64,000 bases of DNA, taken from positions 62,001 to 126,000 of the forward strand of contig JAWPHD010003069.1 of NCBI GenBank assembly GCA_037043455.1. The letters are read 5' to 3'. Shown one piece after another: positions 34,234-45,828 of the stretch (position 1 is its first letter; each line of letters starts with the position of its first letter). The DNA comes from Cyrtodaria siliqua. Lineage: Eukaryota; Mollusca; Bivalvia; Adapedonta; Hiatellidae. Below the pieces are notes generated by a model, which saw nothing but the letters and a program-made list of their open reading frames with translations, was not told the DNA's origin and did no database searches. The translations under genes and the position numbers were made by a program.

Positions 34234-35241
34234 CTGGCGCAGCTGACCTATAGACTAGACGTGTTGGGTAGCTTGGCACAGGAGACGGGAAACTTGCCCC
34301 TTGCTGACTTCCACCGCCTGCCCTAAAATTAAATACATTACTAGCCTGAGGTTGGTTCAATTGTGAAGCGTGACTGTTGCATCGCAAAGATGGGTGAAAA
34401 CCCGAGCATCTCATACATATATGAAGATAATTGCATGGTTTTTTGGTACACCAACCCTTGGAATTGTAGTCGAAACACTCGTGATGTTTTAGACCCGATT
34501 GAACAGGTGTAGAAGGCGTGTAATACATATATAACAGCCATAGTTCCTGATCAACCAAACCCCAAGAAGAAGATGGGTCACGGGCTTTCTTCAACCTAAA
34601 TTGTTCATCATACAATTTCCAACCCAGCCCTGCAAAACGTTGGGCCCCCAAGCGAATAATACTTAAGTATTTTAATAAACCAGATATTGCCTCTGGATGA
34701 AAGGAAGTATAGACACTTATATAAATCAAAAAAGCGTCTGTCCATTGCTGAAAATCAGCAATTTTAGATCCAGAAGACCTTGACTGCAAAATCAATTGCC
34801 CATCAATCAGAGAGACATGTTTTGAAATGTCTTCCTGGGGCTTTGAAAGGAGTAACGCAAGATCAACATATTCCCCGTTTAAGATTTTGCTTGATAAGCT
34901 AGGCCCAATGTTGGAACCCAACTCATCGTGAATGCTGGTTATTGACACGGGTAAAACGGCATTCTGTGTACTTGTACCTTGGAGTGGGGCCTCAGGTCCA
35001 GGAACCACGACACCGACCTCAGGTTCCGGAACCACGACACCTCGCCTGATGCCCCCAAGCGACTCGACCAAATGGGGGGTCACCGTCGAACAACCTCCTT
35101 AATAAGCTCCGGGTCCACGACTGGAGGTTCTAGTGTCCTGCCTGCCGAATCTGGAGGTGCTAGTGGACTATTAGCCGATTTCTCCGGAGTCACCACTTTC
35201 TGACGCCTGGCGTACAGGCTTTTTGACTGTCGATTAGGCAT
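34175..35241 (-). pseudogene. Ngaro gag-like protein, frameshifted
   Basis: An in-frame ATG at 35241 opens a basic N-terminus (MPNRQSKSLYARRQKVVTPE) that meets a stop near 35087. The longer frame continues from 35083 to 34175. It contains a helical capsid-like region and a Cys/His cluster (HHECFDYNSKGWCTKKPC, NYLHICMRCSGFHPSLRC), the pattern usual for gag proteins of the DIRS order. VVVPEPEVG/VVVPGPEA is a small internal duplication. Confidence 0.75.
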
Positions 35242-35716
35242 TTTTCAACTGAAATGTAACGTGAGCGATTAATCCATTGCCAATTAGCATTAATAAGTAT
35301 ATATATTTATTACATTTATTATTAGAATAATATTTTTATATACAGGTTCTTTTGATTTATTTATTTAAATTGTTTTATGTTTTTGTTTCATTAATTCTAT
35401 TATGTAATTTAATTATATTATTTTTTGTAGTTATTTATTTTTTTAAATCTTTCGATTTACGAAATATATATATATATATTCTTAATATTATTATTTATGT
35501 ATTATTATTTTTTTTTATTTTTATTTTATTTATTTATTCTATAATTTTATTTATTTATTCCCCCTCCCCCACAAACATGCAAAAGATCAGCCTGATCAAT
35601 GATCAATGACGGAACATCCAGGTCACAACAGCATTTTCCTTCCGTCGGTAAGAACAATTGCTATGATCAATCTTGTGAATTTCGAAGGTGAAAATTAATT
35701 ATAATATGATAAAGAA
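35242..35716. other. AT-rich low-complexity flank of Ngaro element
   Basis: Long T/A runs (TATATATTTATTAC, TTATTTATTTATTC) and no gene. The ORF at 35352 is low-complexity Leu/Ile/Phe and is rejected. Confidence 0.4.
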
Positions 35717-35795
35717 TTGAATTGAATGTTGTTTAACGGCTCATCAACCCAGTATAGGTTATTTAGAGCCGCCCCAGAGAGAGGGGAAGGATATA
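35717..35795 (-). mobile_element. SINE 3' fragment
   Basis: The reverse complement reads GGGGCGGCTCTAAATAACCT and GTTGATGAGCC, then AACAACATTCA. It is the same tail as the SINE at 21034-21346 without the tRNA head, i.e. a 5'-truncated copy. Confidence 0.7.
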
Positions 35796-36059
35796 TAATA
35801 TGATAAAAAACGAGCCCTGTGTCCAGTAACAGCATCCGCCGATTCCTAGCTGCAGACCTCTTCAGGACCCACCAAATAAATGTTTTGTACCGAATGAATT
35901 ACTGAACCTTTGTTCAATCCAACTGTGTAGACAAAAAGGAATTTGATAATTAAAGTTGCCGGTGTCTATGTATAAAATGCACCGGCAGAATTTATACACT
36001 AAATTTATTTTATATTCCACTTGAATAACAGTAATTTGTCCTTCAACGCACAAATTCCA

Positions 36060-36480
36060 ATATACACAAACAAGAGCCGTCGGAGAACAGCGCAGCTCGA
36101 CTATTTAATTTTTCAGAGATTATAAACTTAAATAGCCAGTATATACCATCAGAAAACAAGGCTAAAACAATGTGGGGTGGGGTTGGAGGGCGGGGCGTGT
36201 ATAGAAACTCTGGCCGATATAAAATTATTGTTATAATCACATACAAATAGTAAAATTTGGGCATGATTTTTTTTTTTTTTTAGCAGTTTTAATCCAAAAT
36301 TGCTGTCATTTTAAAAAAACAAGAGCTGTCGGAGAACAGCGCAGCTCGACTATTCGATTTTTCAGAGAATAATAAATTTATAGCTAGTATATACAATCAG
36401 AAAACAAGGCTACAACAATGTGGGGTGAGGTTGGGAGCACAACATAACTATGTGTAAGAACTGACCAAAACTACACAGAA
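36060..36480. repeat. two copies of the AGCTCGACT dispersed element edge
   Basis: CAAGAGC(C/T)GTCGGAGAACAGC, then GCAGCTCGACTATT(T/C), occurs at about 36070 and 36321, each followed by TTTTTCAGAGA, ATACnATCAGAAAACAAGGC and ACAATGTGGGGTG. It is the same end motif as at 3827 and 5392. Non-coding. Confidence 0.6.
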
Positions 36481-36487
36481 ATATGTA

Positions 36488-37762
36488 AAACAAGAGGTCA
36501 ATGACCTTGAAGCTCTACTGATTGATTTTGATTTCAGGAAGTAGTCGCTACAAACTGTTTTTTTGAAAATCTATTTTTAGCCGTGGTGGCCATCTTGAAT
36601 TTCCGGCCGACCTGAAATTTTGCTAGGATCAATTAGACATCAAGAGCAACATTCCTGTGAAGTTTCATGAAAATCCGTCAAGTAGTTTCAGAGGAGTAGT
36701 CGCTACAAGTTTTCATTATATAACTCTATGTAAACAAAGATGGCCACTGACAGCCATGTTTAACATTGAATCAAAATAATGTTTGACTCGGATAACCATC
36801 ATGTCATGCTGATCATTTTAGAAAAAGTCCCATATCAATATCTCTTATAGTTTTCAAGAAGTAGTCGCTACAAACATATTTTTTAAAAATCTATTTTTAG
36901 CCATGGCGGCCATCTTGAATTTCCGGCCGACCTGAAATTTTGCTAAGATCAATTAGACATCAAGAGCAACATTCGTGTGAAGTTTCATGAAAATCCGTCA
37001 AGTATTTTCAGAGGAGTAGTCGCTACAAGTTATCATTATATAACTCTATGTAAACAAACATGGCCACTGGCAGCCATGTTTAACGTCGAATCAAAATAAT
37101 GTTCAACTTGAATAACCATCATGTCATGCTGATCATTTTAGAAAAAGTCCCATATCAATATCACTTATAGTTTTCAAGAAGTAGTCGCTACAAACTTGTA
37201 TTTTGAAAATCTATTTTTAGCCATGGCGGCCATCTTGAATTTTCGGCCGACCTGAAATTTTGCAAGGATCAATTAGACATCAAGAGCAACATTCGTGTGA
37301 AGTTTCATGAAAATCTGTCAAGTATTTTCAGAGGACAAGTTATCATTATATAACTCTATGTAAACAAAGATGGCCACTGGCAGCCATGTTTAACGTCGAA
37401 TCAAAATAATGTTCGACTCGGATAACCATCATGTCATGCTGATAATTTTAGAAAAAGTCCCATATCAATGTCTCTTATAGTTTTCAAAAAGTAGTCGCTA
37501 CAAACTTGTTTTTTAAAAACCTTTTTTTAGATTTGGCGGCCATCTTGGATTTCACATCTACATGATTTTTTGCTAGGATCAACTAGACTTCATGGGCAAC
37601 ATTTCTGTAAAGTTTCATGAAAATCCATTCAGTAGTTTCAGAGGAGTAGTCGCTACAAAAAAAAGTTTACGGACAGACGGACGGACGAACGGACGGACAG
37701 ACGGACGACGGACGCCGCACCACGGCATAAGCTCTGCTGATCTCTGATCAGTAGAGCTAAAA
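36488..37762 (+). repeat. 'GTAGTCGCTACAA' dispersed element, four internal units
   Basis: The left edge is ACAAGAGGTCAATGACCTTG, AAGCTCTACTGATT. Four units of about 320 bp follow, with GTAGTCGCTACAAACT, GCGGCCATCTTGAATTTC, TTTTGCTAGGATCAATTAGA and CATGTCATGCTGATCATTTT. The right edge is ACGGACGGACGAACGGACGG, then GCATAAGCTCTGCTGATC, TCTGATCAGTAGAGCT (a hairpin). No ORF of interest. Confidence 0.85.
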
Positions 37763-37779
37763 ATAAATAAAAATAATTT

Positions 37780-38091
37780 TTTTGAGTTTTGAGTGGGGTG
37801 CGAGATGGGGGTGGGAGAGAGGCGGGGGTGGATGGTGGGGGGAGTGGGGGTGGTGAGGGCAACATATGTGTAAGAAGCTATGTAAGAATTCATCAAAACA
37901 ACTATATGTAAAAAAAAATAATTAAAAAATCGAGTTTGAGTGGGGATGGGGTAGAGGCGGGGGGTGGGGAGGGCAAACATATATGTGTAAGAATTATTTC
38001 ATTCTCCATGGGGGGTGGAGGGAGGTGGGGGGGGGGGGGGGGGGGGGCAAGATAGCTATGTGTAAAAATTGACAAAAACAACACAGAAATA

Positions 38092-38125
<34 letters not shown>
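37780..38125 (+). repeat. G-rich tracts ending in (G)n and (A)n runs
   Basis: Stretches such as GTGGGGTGCGAGATGGGGGT and GGGGGGAGTGGGGGTGG, a run of about 20 G (38028-38047) and one of about 25 A (38098-38122). Many G3+ blocks within short spacing make G-quadruplexes likely on the + strand. Minus-strand Pro-rich ORFs here are artefacts. Confidence 0.8.
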
Positions 38126-38126
<1 letters not shown>

Positions 38127-38149
38127 GACAAATATGCAAAAGAAAAATT

Positions 38150-38830
38150 AAAACAAGAGGTCAATGACCTTGAAGCTCTACTGATTGATTTTGATTTCAG
38201 GAAGTAGTCGCTACAGACTTGTTTTTTGAAAAAATATTTTTAGCCGTGGCGGCCATCTTGAATTTCCGGCCGACCTGAAATTTTGCTAGGATCAGGAATA
38301 GTCGCTACAAGTTTTCATTATATAACTCTATGTAAACAAAGATGGCCGCTGACAGCCATGTTTAACGTCGAATCAAAATAATGTTTGACTCTGATAACCA
38401 TCATGTCATGCTGATCATTTTACAAAAAGTCCCATATCAATATCACTTATAGTTTTCAAGACGTAGTCGCTTCAAACTTCTTTTTAAAAAATCTAATTTT
38501 AGCTGTGGCGGCCATCTTGAATTTCTGGCCGAACTGAAATTTTGCTAGGATCAATTAAACATTAAGAGCAACATTCCTGTAAAGTTTCATGAAAATCTGC
38601 CAAGTAGTTTCAAAGGATTAGTCGCTACAAGTTTTTACTATATAACTCTATGTAAACAACAGCCATGTTTAACGTTGAATCAAAACAATTTTTGACAAGG
38701 ACCATGCAACATCATGCCATGCTGATCATTTTACAGAAAGTCCAATATCAATATCACTTATAGTTTTCAAGTAGTAGTCGCTACAAACTTGTATTTTGAA
38801 AATCTATTTTTAGCCATGGCATATATTTTT
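38150..38830 (+). repeat. 'GTAGTCGCTACAA' element, truncated copy
   Basis: Same left edge as 36488 (AACAAGAGGTCAATGACCTTG) and two to three internal units. The right hairpin edge is missing: it stops at a short duplication of TTTTTAGCCATGGCA (38808-38845) before the G-rich tracts. Confidence 0.75.
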
Positions 38831-38849
38831 AGCCATGGCAAATATTTTT

Positions 38850-39045
38850 AAAAAAAAGGGGGGGGGGGGGGGAGGGGGGGGGAGCGGGAGTCGGTTGTGG
38901 GGGAGGTGAGGGGGCAACATATATGTGTAAGAATTGACCAAAACAACAAAAAAATATTTAAAAAAAAAAGGGGGGGGGGGGGAGCGGGAGTCGGTTGTGG
39001 GGGAGGTGAGGGGGCAACATATATGTGTAAGAATTGACTAAAACA
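38850..39045 (+). repeat. duplicated A/G-tract block
   Basis: An A-run/G-run block followed by AGCGGGAGTCGGTTGTGGGG, GAGGTGAGGGGGCAACATAT and GTGTAAGAATTGAC occurs twice, about 102 bp apart, nearly identical. G-quadruplex forming potential is high. Confidence 0.8.
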
Positions 39046-39440
39046 ACAATGCCCCAATATGGGTGAAGTAATAAGATGCATAATGCTATAACAAATCCCA
39101 AACCAAAATTATGGATAATACATGCTTACATGCAAACCTAGATCTGCCTTTATTGCACATTTTATGGGCCATCACAATTTGGGTTCCATGGGAGCCCAGA
39201 ATTTGCAGAAGACAAAATTACTTATCCAACCCTTTACAAGGGGTGGGTGGGTGGGTGGGGGGGGGGTTTGATTTAAATATGTAAATGATTGCGTTCAAAT
39301 TAAAATTTTAATATCCAAATAATGGAAGATAAAATGAAAATAATTCACCTCCTGCTGTCCTCCATGTGAGGGGAGCCCATAAACAAATGGGGGAGGGGGG
39401 CATCATTTATATAGGTGTAGATTTGATAAAACAAAGCAAC
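39046..39440. other. TRIM intron, no gene
   Basis: Contains a (GGGT)n-like tract at 39240-39265 and GGGAGCCCA phrases; nothing else recognised. Confidence 0.4.
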
Positions 39441-39444
39441 ACAG

Positions 39445-40905
39445 ACAAGAGGTCAATGACCTTGAAGCTCTACTGGCAGGTTCTGATAGCTAGATCAGCA
39501 TTCCTGTGAAGTTTCATGAAAATTTGTCAAGTAGTTTCAGAGTAGTCGTTACAAGTTTTTATATATAACTCATATTTACAAATAATATGTAAACAAAAGA
39601 TGACCACTGGCAACCATGTTTATCGTATCAAAATAATTTTCAACAAGGACCAACATCATGTCATGCTGATCATTTTAGAAAAAGTCCCATATCAATATCT
39701 CTTATAGTTTTCAAGAAGTAGTCACTACAAATTATTTATTTTTTAAATCTATTTTTAGCCGTGGTGGCCATCTTGAATATCTTGCCGACTGAAATTTTGC
39801 TAGGATCAACTACATATCAAGAGTAATATTCCAGTGAAGTTTCATGAAAATCCGTCAAGTAGTTTTAGAGGAGTAGTTGCTACAAGTTTTTACTACATAA
39901 CTATATGTAAACAAAGATGGCCACTGGCAGCCATGTTTAATGTCGAATCAAAATGATTTTCGACAAGGACCAACATCATGTCATGCTGATCATTTTAGAA
40001 AAAGTCCCATATCAATAAGACTTATAGTTTCTAGAAGTAGTCGCTACAAACATGTTTTTTAAAAATCTATTTTTAGCCATGTCGGCCATCTTGAATTTCC
40101 TGCCAACCTGAAATTTTGCTAGGATCAACTAGACATCAAGAGCAACATTCCTGTGAAATTACATGTCAATCTGTCAGGTAGTTTTAAAGGAGTAGTCGCT
40201 ACAAGTTTTTACTATATAACTCCATGTAAACAAAGATGGCCGCTTGCAGCCATGTTTAATGTTGAATCAAAATGATTTTCGACAAGGACCAACATCATGT
40301 CATGCTGATCATTTTAGAAGAAGTCCCATATCAATATCACTTACAGTTTTCAAGAAGTAGTCGCTACAAATTTATTTTTTAAAATTCTATTTTTAGCTGT
40401 GGTGGCCATCTTGAATTTCCGACCAACCTGAAATGTTGCTAGGATCATTTAGACATCAAGGGCAACATTCCTGTGAAGTTTCATGGAAATCCGTCGAGTA
40501 GTTTCAGAGGAGTAGTCGCTACAAGTTTTTACTAAATAACTCTATGTAAACAAAGATGCAGCCATGTTAACGTTGAATCAAAATGATTTTCGACAAGGAC
40601 CAACATCATGTCATGCTGATCATTTTAGAAAAAGTCTCATATCAATATCACTTACAGTTTTCAAGATGTAGTCGCTACAAACTTGTTTTTTAAAAATCTA
40701 TTTTTAGATTTGGTGGCCATCTTGTATTTCACATCTACATGAATTTTTGCTAGGATCAACTAGACTTTATGGGCAACATTTCTGTAAAGTTTCATGAAAA
40801 TTCATTCAGTAGTTTCAGAGCAGTCGTTAGAAAAAAGTTTACGGACGGACGGACTGACGGACGAAAAGTGATCGCATAAGCTAGCCTGGCCTTTGGCCAG
40901 TAGAG
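39445..40905 (+). repeat. 'GTAGTCGCTACAA' dispersed element, long copy
   Basis: The left edge is ACAAGAGGTCAATGACCTTG. Four to five units of about 310 bp follow, then the ACGGACGGACGGACTGACGG edge and GCATAAGCTAGCCTGGCC...AGTAGAGCTAAAAA. It is more diverged than 36488-37762. Confidence 0.8.
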
Positions 40906-41320
40906 CTAAAAATTAAGGCCCTATCATCCTAATGAGGCAAAATATAGCATAACTCCGGTGTAAATTGTCTAATCTGGCTGGTTTTCGAACTTGTCCGAGC
41001 TTTCATTGATATTAACAATCTGGTAAAGTTTTGGAAATATAGGATGAAAAATGAAGGCCCTATCATCTTAACGAGGAAAAATATAGGATTTTTAACTAAA
41101 TCAAGGGCCTTCACTTTGCTTTTACTGGTCCGATCTGGCTGGTTTTCGAACTTCTCCGAGCTTTCATTGATATTAACAATCTGGTAAAGTCTGGTAAAGA
41201 TCGGATGAAAAATGAAGGCTCTATCGTCTTAACGAGGTAAAAGTTAACAGACAGACGACAGTCAACGGACAACTCGCCATCCCATAATTTTAAGCTCTGC
41301 TGGCCCTTATCAAGCATCTA
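40906..41320. repeat. dispersed repeat, 165 bp units, same family as 53870-54545
   Basis: Units contain GATCTGGCTGGTTTTCGAAC, CGAGCTTTCATTGATATT, AACAATCTGGTAAAGT, GGATGAAAAATGAAGGC and TCTTAACGAGG. It ends with CAGACAGACGACAGTCAACGG and TTTAAGCTCTGCTGGCCCTT. Confidence 0.8.
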
Positions 41321-41961
41321 GACGACTCATAGTTTAGAAAATGTCGCAAAATATGAAATATTAGTTTTAAGTGATATTGATATTTCATTACACTGCCCCT
41401 GAACAATTCACAATTTTAAGGAAAATAACGAGAATTTTTCACAATTTGCCTGGTACCGGAGCCATTCAAAAAATGGGGGAAAAATCACTGGATAATGACA
41501 TCATTTAAGTATTATTGTTTCTAATAAATGACTATGTGGCTGTATGCATGCACATCCGCAAACATCATATAAGGAAGAAAACACAAGTTACGGAAAAAAT
41601 CCCTTTCATTACTGTACTGCTTGTTTTTGGGTTGTTTTTGTTGCTTCTTATATAAGGCTCTGTTTCTTCTGAATTCAATAGTAAGTGGCTGTCAATAATT
41701 AAACAACTGCAGAATGGATTTGCAGTGCAAAAACAGTTATAAATGCAAATGATGGAAACAGGGCTTGGAAGAAAAATGACCCAGGAGCAGACGCGTGTAT
41801 GCTTATTCTTTTAACATTTCTTTATTTTAGAACATTTCATGCATGAAATATCTTTACCATATTTCAGAACATGTAAATTATGTGAATTATATATCTTTAT
41901 TTCACAGATATAATACCTGTGATACATAAATTTCTCTTTTTTCAAAAGGTGATTATATATA
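41321..41961. other. TRIM intron, no feature
   Basis: AT-rich sequence without recognised elements. Confidence 0.4.
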
Positions 41962-42213
41962 TACTCAGCTGCAAAAGAAAGTAGCCACTTTGAAAGTTTT
42001 ACTATGCACCCTATCCTCTTTATCAAGCAACATTCCCTTAATGATTCAACCTATTGAAAAACAAAGGACAACATGACATTGGCAATGGAATGATAAAAAC
42101 GTTGGTACCAAACATGGCATATTCATTTTGGAATTTGTCAATTAATTCTAAAAAGACTTTTTACAATTAAATCTAAACAAAACTCAGTGGCGACTTTCTT
42201 TTGCAGCTGAGTA
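41962..42213. mobile_element. 252 bp MITE, copy A (TACTCAGCTGCAAAAGAAAGT ends)
   Basis: The left 20 bases TACTCAGCTGCAAAAGAAAG are mirrored exactly by CTTTCTTTTGCAGCTGAGTA at the right; the inverted repeat extends to about 27 bp with one mismatch (GCCACT). A second copy of identical length is at 57645-57896. TA-flanked ends suggest a Tc1/mariner-type MITE. Confidence 0.88.
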
Positions 42214-42231
42214 TATTTATTACAGTTCATG

Positions 42232-43978
42232 TAAATAACTTTATTTCAGAACATGTAAGGATGTGAATTTCAATATCTATATTTCAGAACATGTAGGGAT
42301 GTGAATTACAATATCTATATTTCAGAACATGTGGGGATGTGAATTACAATATCTATATTTCAGAACATGTGGGGATGTGAATTACAATATCTATATTTCA
42401 GAACATGTAGGGATGTGAATTACAATATCTATATTTCAGAACATGTGGGGATGTGAATTACAATATCTTTATTTCAGAACATGTGGGGATGTGAATTACA
42501 ATATCTATATTTCAGAACATGTAAGGATGTGAATTTCAATATCTATATTTCAGAACATGTGGGGATGTGAATTACAATATCTTTATTTCAGAACATGTGG
42601 GGATGTGAATTACAATATCTATATTTCAGAACATGTAGGGATGTGAATTACAATATCTATATTTCAGAACATGTGGGGATGTGAATTACAATATCTATAT
42701 TTCAGAACATGTGGGGATGTGAATTACAATATCTTTATTTCAGAACGTGGGGATGTGAATTACAATATCTATATTTCAGAACATGTAAGGATGTGAATTT
42801 CAATATCTATATTTCAGAACATGTGGGGATGTGAATTACAATATCTATAGTTCAGAACATGTAAGGATGTGAATTTAAATATCTATATTTCAGAACAGGT
42901 GGGGATGTGAATTACAATATCTATATTTCAGAACATGTAGGGATGTGAATTACAATATCTATATTTCAGAACATGTGGGGATGTGAATTACAATATCTAT
43001 ATTTCAGAACATGTGGGGATGTGAATTACAATATCTTTATTTCAGAACATGTGGGGATGTGAATTACAATATCAGTCTATATTTCAGAACATGTGGGGAT
43101 GTGAATTACAATATCTATATTTCAGAACATGTAAGGATGTGAATTTCAATATCTATATTTCAGAACATGTGGGGATGTGAATTACAATATCTATATTTCA
43201 GAACATGTGGGGATGTGAATTACAATATCTATAGTTCAGAACATGTAAGGATGTGAATTTCAATATCTATATTTCAGAACATGTGGGGATGTGAATTACA
43301 ATATCTATATTTCAGAACATGTAGGGATGTGAATTACAATATCTATATTTCAGAACATGTGGGGATGTGAATTACAATATCTATATTTCAGAACATGTGG
43401 GGATGTGAATTACAATATCTTTATTTCAGAACATGTGGGGATGTGAATTACAATATCTTTATTTCAGAACATGTGGGGATGTGAATTACAATATCTATAG
43501 TTCAGAACATGTAAGGATGTGAATTTCAATATCTATATTTCAGAACATGTGGGGATGTGAATTACAATATCTATATTTCAGAACATGTAGGGATGTGAAT
43601 TACAATATCTATATTTCAGAACATGTGGGGATGTGAATTACAATATCTATATTTCAGAACATGTGGGGATGTGAATTACAATATCTTTATTTCAGAACAT
43701 GTGGGGATGTGAATTACAATATCTTTATTTCAGAACATGTGGGGATGTGAATTACAATATCTATAGTTCAGAACATGTAAGGATGTGAATTTCAATATCT
43801 ATATTTCAGAACATGTGGGGATGTGAATTACAATATCTATATTTCAGAACATGTGGGGATGTGAATTTCAATATCTATATTTCAGAACATGTGGGGATGT
43901 GAATTACAATATCTATATTTCAGAACATGTGGGGATGTGAATTACAATATCTATAGTTCAGAACATGTAGGGACATAA
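42232..43978 (+). repeat. 38 bp minisatellite built from the TRIM intron acceptor
   Basis: About 45 copies of ATCTATATTTCAG then AACATGTGGGGATG and TGAATTACAAT. The real acceptor at the right edge is TTGTTATTTCAG|TACATGTAAGGACAGG, so each unit carries the T-rich tract, the AG and about 11 bases resembling the exon start (ACATGTAAGGA in many units). Unit variants (GTAAGGATGTGAATTTC, CTATAGTTCAG, CTTTATTTCAG) recur in the same order, showing block duplication. Confidence 0.95.
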
Positions 43979-44019
43979 AAGACATATTATTTCAGAACAT
44001 TAATTGTTTGTTATTTCAG

Positions 44020-45406
44020 TACATGTAAGGACAGGCACTACATACTTGAGTTAGCTAGAGGAATAGCTCAAAGTCAGGAACTGCAGGATATCAACAAGAA
44101 ACTTGACTCCGTCAAATCAAACATAGAAAAGGCAAAAAACACCAGAGAGCAGAATAAAGCTAAACATGACCAGTCACGGAAAGATGTCTTGCAAAGTCTG
44201 AAAGATTTTAGGAAGCAAGTCACCAAAATATTTGATACTCTGGAGAAGAAAGCCACAGACGATATGGAGAAACTTCATCGAGACAGCAGCAAGCCCATCA
44301 TGGCCGACATGACGATGTGTGACAACTTTATTGCTGAGCTTAAACAACTGAAGCAACAACTCGAGTCAACAAGCCGCAACAATGAGTCTCAAGTGTTCAT
44401 CAACTTGAAAAAATGCCAGAACAAGGTTTCAGACGGTGATCAACTAATACAAAACATGTCCTCATCTCCAATAAATGAGAGCTTCCAGTTCTTGATCGAT
44501 CCAACCTTAGAGAAATTCCTTGCCAACACACACAGTCTGGGGAAACTTGAAGTGAAGACAACAAGTCCAGAGGTCCAAGTTCAGAGGATCCAGAAGCAGC
44601 AGCCAATCAGACTGTATACAGCTCAGAATAAAAGGGACTGTAATGTCAGAATGAAAGGTGATATCAGGACATGCGACATAGTAGGATCGTGCCAGATGCC
44701 AGATGGCTCTATACTACTGACAGATGATGTCAACAAGAATCTAAAACACCTGGACCCTTCATACAGGGTGATTGATCACTGTGACATTCCTTCTGAGCCA
44801 CAAGCAGTATGCTGCATCAGCCAGAGTGAAGCTGCTGTCACTGACAACAACAGCACCCTTCACTTTGTGTCTGTGGGCAGTAACAAGATGGCAGTAACCC
44901 GGTATTTCAACATGAATCACAACTGTTGTGGTCTGGCTTACAACAATGGGCAGCTATATATCTCAGATAACAACAACAAAGTTTACATATACAACACATC
45001 CGGCACCTGCCTCCAGGCACTCTACAAGGACAGCAATGGCGTGGAGATGTTCTCTCGTACCAGGCATATAGCTGCCAGTCCTGATGGCACCAGGATCTAT
45101 GTGACTGATATAGACAATGGACTGGTGACACTGGACAACAAGGGTCAATTACTGTCCATGTTCAATGATAAGGACCTGTTTGGAGCTGTGGGAGTATGTG
45201 TGGATGGGCGGGGCAGTGTGTTTGTGTCTGGGTGGGACTCAAACAACGTGATACAGCTGGATGAGACTGGTACACAGAAGATTGGTGTGGTGGCCACACT
45301 GATGACATATCACAACATATATTCAGTCTTAATAGATAAGGCAAACTCTACAATGATGCTTACAATGAATGACAATGATAATGTAATAGTGTTTGATATG
45401 AAGTGA
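44020..45406 (+). CDS. TRIM-like protein, exon 2 (coiled coil and beta-propeller)
   Basis: The acceptor TTATTTCAG ends at 44019. AG from exon 1 plus T gives Ser115, then TCKDRH completes B-box 2 (C117, H121) and the frame is open to TGA at 45404-45406. Residues about 125-265 are a coiled coil rich in Lys, Glu and Gln (KAKNTREQNKAKHDQSRKDV). Residues about 320-576 form repeated strands of an NHL/SMP-30-like beta-propeller (MPDGSILLTDDVNKNLKHLD, YNNGQLYISDNNNKVYIY, ASPDGTRIYVTDIDNGLVTL, VDGRGSVFVSGWDSNNVIQL). Together with 27634-27977 the protein has 576 residues. The longest ORF starts at Met172, inside the exon; that Met is not the start. Predicted cytoplasmic oligomer; substrate unknown. Confidence 0.93.
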
Positions 45407-45828
45407 AAGGAATGTAACAAATGTGGGTGGTTTAAATTAATGTTGAATGCTCCAATCCACCCCCTATTCTCATGAAAATAACCGTAAGCCTTTAATAGTG
45501 TGTCTTATGATGGGACTAATTATTATGAAACTGAAAAAAAAAATTGACAATATTTTCAGAGAAATTCTTATATTAAATTGTATGAAATTCAAACAAAATC
45601 CATCATAATCATATTAATTAACATATTTTAAAAGCAATATTCTATGAGGTGATATCCTACGACTGATGTATTTAAATTAACTTTTTTCTTATCCATGATC
45701 TAGGAATTATTTTTGAAAAAAAAAATGCTTTTAATATTATATAGCAGCATGCACATTTTAGTTTCCTATCTCACTAATTAAATAAAATCAGGTTATATTC
45801 ACATCAAGATAATAATAGCTGTCCACTA
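45407..45828. other. TRIM-like gene 3' flank
   Basis: AT-rich 3' UTR and flank. No clear poly(A) signal is singled out (AATAAA-like ATTAAATAAAATC at 45776-45789 is the best). Confidence 0.45.

Larger units (their letters stand above)
31101..35241 (-). mobile_element. decayed Ngaro-like (DIRS-order) tyrosine-recombinase retrotransposon
   Basis: In minus-strand order: gag-like protein with Cys/His cluster, reverse transcriptase, RNase H, tyrosine recombinase, then an SGNH hydrolase-like domain. There is no room for the methyltransferase of DIRS elements and no integrase or protease. Gag, RT/RH, YR order without methyltransferase and with an SGNH hydrolase module is characteristic of Ngaro. All ORFs carry frameshifts or stops, so it is a fossil. 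The terminal split direct repeats were not located. It lies in the TRIM-like gene's intron in antisense orientation. Confidence 0.88.

Noticed and set aside
35352..35609. Hydrophobic 85-residue ORF, possible membrane protein
   Set aside because: It is an AT-rich low-complexity run of Leu, Ile and Phe codons beside the Ngaro element; no gene context.
37615..39081. Pro-rich minus-strand ORFs
   Set aside because: They arise from poly-G tracts and (ACGG)n repeat edges.
44189..45406. Calling the 405-residue ORF a complete gene
   Set aside because: The frame is open upstream to the acceptor at 44019, and splices in phase to the B-box exon at 27634-27977; Met172 is internal.
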